This document shows positions 20,130-20,417 of a stretch of DNA of 20,417 nucleotides, piece by piece. The first letter of the stretch is position 1, and the number at the start of each line of letters is the position of its first letter. The notes below the pieces were generated by a model. It worked only from the letters and a program-made list of their open reading frames with translations, searched no databases and was not told the DNA's origin. Origin of the DNA: a virus; the IMG/VR virus record IMGVR_UViG_3300001472_000254, positions 1-20,417 of that record; one strand, 5' to 3'. A program made the translations under genes and the position numbers.

Positions 20130-20417
20130 TTACGCTAAAGCCTGTCCGCAAACAAAACCATAAAAAGTTGTTCCGCCATCTACTGTTAATAAGACTATAA
20201 CATCTACACCAGCAGCTGACAATGTAGGTGCGGTTGCAGCAGCCCATTTTACAGCAGAACCCCATGTAATAGCATAAGAAGAACCCGTAATTTTTAGTAC
20301 AGCTGCATAAGCGTTACCAGAAGCTGGAACATTATTAATTGTTAATGTTGTAATATTTTGAGAAGGAGTAAATTCAAAAACATTAGCAGCTGAACAATCA
20401 AGAGTTAGTGTTCCTGT
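20130..20417 (-). CDS. C-terminal end of a tail-fibre-like protein (cut by window edge)
   Basis: The last 95 residues of a protein whose start lies beyond the right edge. It reads TGTLTLDCSAANVFEFTPSQ at the window edge, then alternating small and hydrophobic residues with SSYAITWGSAVKWAAATAPT, SAAGVDVIVLLTVDGG and FYGFVCGQALA. This resembles the C-terminal beta-domain of phage tail fibres (TWP-x-VKW...APTL...DV-x-V-x-x-TxDGG), a region that often forms the receptor-binding tip. The TAA at 20132-20130 is 22 nt before the next ATG. The family call is fairly good, but the full size and the N-terminal attachment domain cannot be seen. Confidence 0.78.
   Translation of the reverse strand, partial: TGTLTLDCSAANVFEFTPSQNITTLTINNVPASGNAYAAVLKITGSSYAITWGSAVKWAAATAPTLSAAGVDVIVLLTVDGGTTFYGFVCGQALA

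Noticed and set aside
18368-20417. Diversity-generating retroelement acting on the fibre genes
   Set aside because: No reverse transcriptase, template repeat or adenine-biased variable repeat was found in the window.
1-20417. Integrase, lysogeny repressor, tRNA genes or CRISPR array
   Set aside because: No matching coding motif, cloverleaf or regularly spaced repeat was seen, although temperate genes could lie outside the window.

Overview
This window looks like part of the genome of a tailed, probably short-tailed (podovirus-like) bacteriophage of marine type. The evidence is: the start of a large terminase, a P22-gp10-like tail stabilisation protein, large Gly/Ala-rich and Gln/Asn-rich proteins of the ejection (internal virion) kind, a 3TM-type holin, a compact phage replication module, AT-rich DNA, and small basic proteins of types common beside terminase genes in marine phages. 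No integrase, repressor, tRNA, rRNA, CRISPR array or insertion sequence is visible. The host cannot be named from the sequence.

Almost every gene lies on the minus strand, so the window reads naturally from high to low coordinates. From about 20417 down to 17848 are tail-fibre genes: the C-terminal end of a fibre-like protein, a 579-residue protein with beta-propeller-like repeats, and an acidic protein that may be a fibre chaperone. From 17824 to 16653 is a lysis-type cluster: two small membrane proteins, a PD-(D/E)XK nuclease where an endolysin might be expected, and a holin. From 16653 to 7567 is a virion module: the gp10-like protein, a small conserved virion-associated protein, a GNAT-like protein, three large structural or ejection proteins, a 45-residue lipoprotein and a small unknown.

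At 7300-7524 there is one plus-strand gene. It sits at the boundary between the late block and the replication block, behind a 218-bp AT-rich region that probably holds divergent promoters. From 7078 to 2325 is the replication/recombination block: a RecE-like exonuclease, a likely ssDNA-binding protein with an SSB-like acidic tail, a structured G-rich intergenic element, an adenine methyltransferase, a TOPRIM primase-RecA-like helicase, and a second protein ending in an SSB-like IPF tip. From 2322 to 362 is a run of about ten very small, tightly overlapping genes. These include a zinc-ribbon protein like the N-terminus of NrdR and a string of Lys/Arg-rich proteins leading directly into terL, which runs off the left edge.

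Most neighbouring genes join by ATGA, TAATG or short-gap junctions, which implies long translationally coupled polycistrons. Nine genes of fewer than 60 codons were found by reading these junctions. No DNA polymerase, annealing recombinase or endolysin was recognised inside the window.
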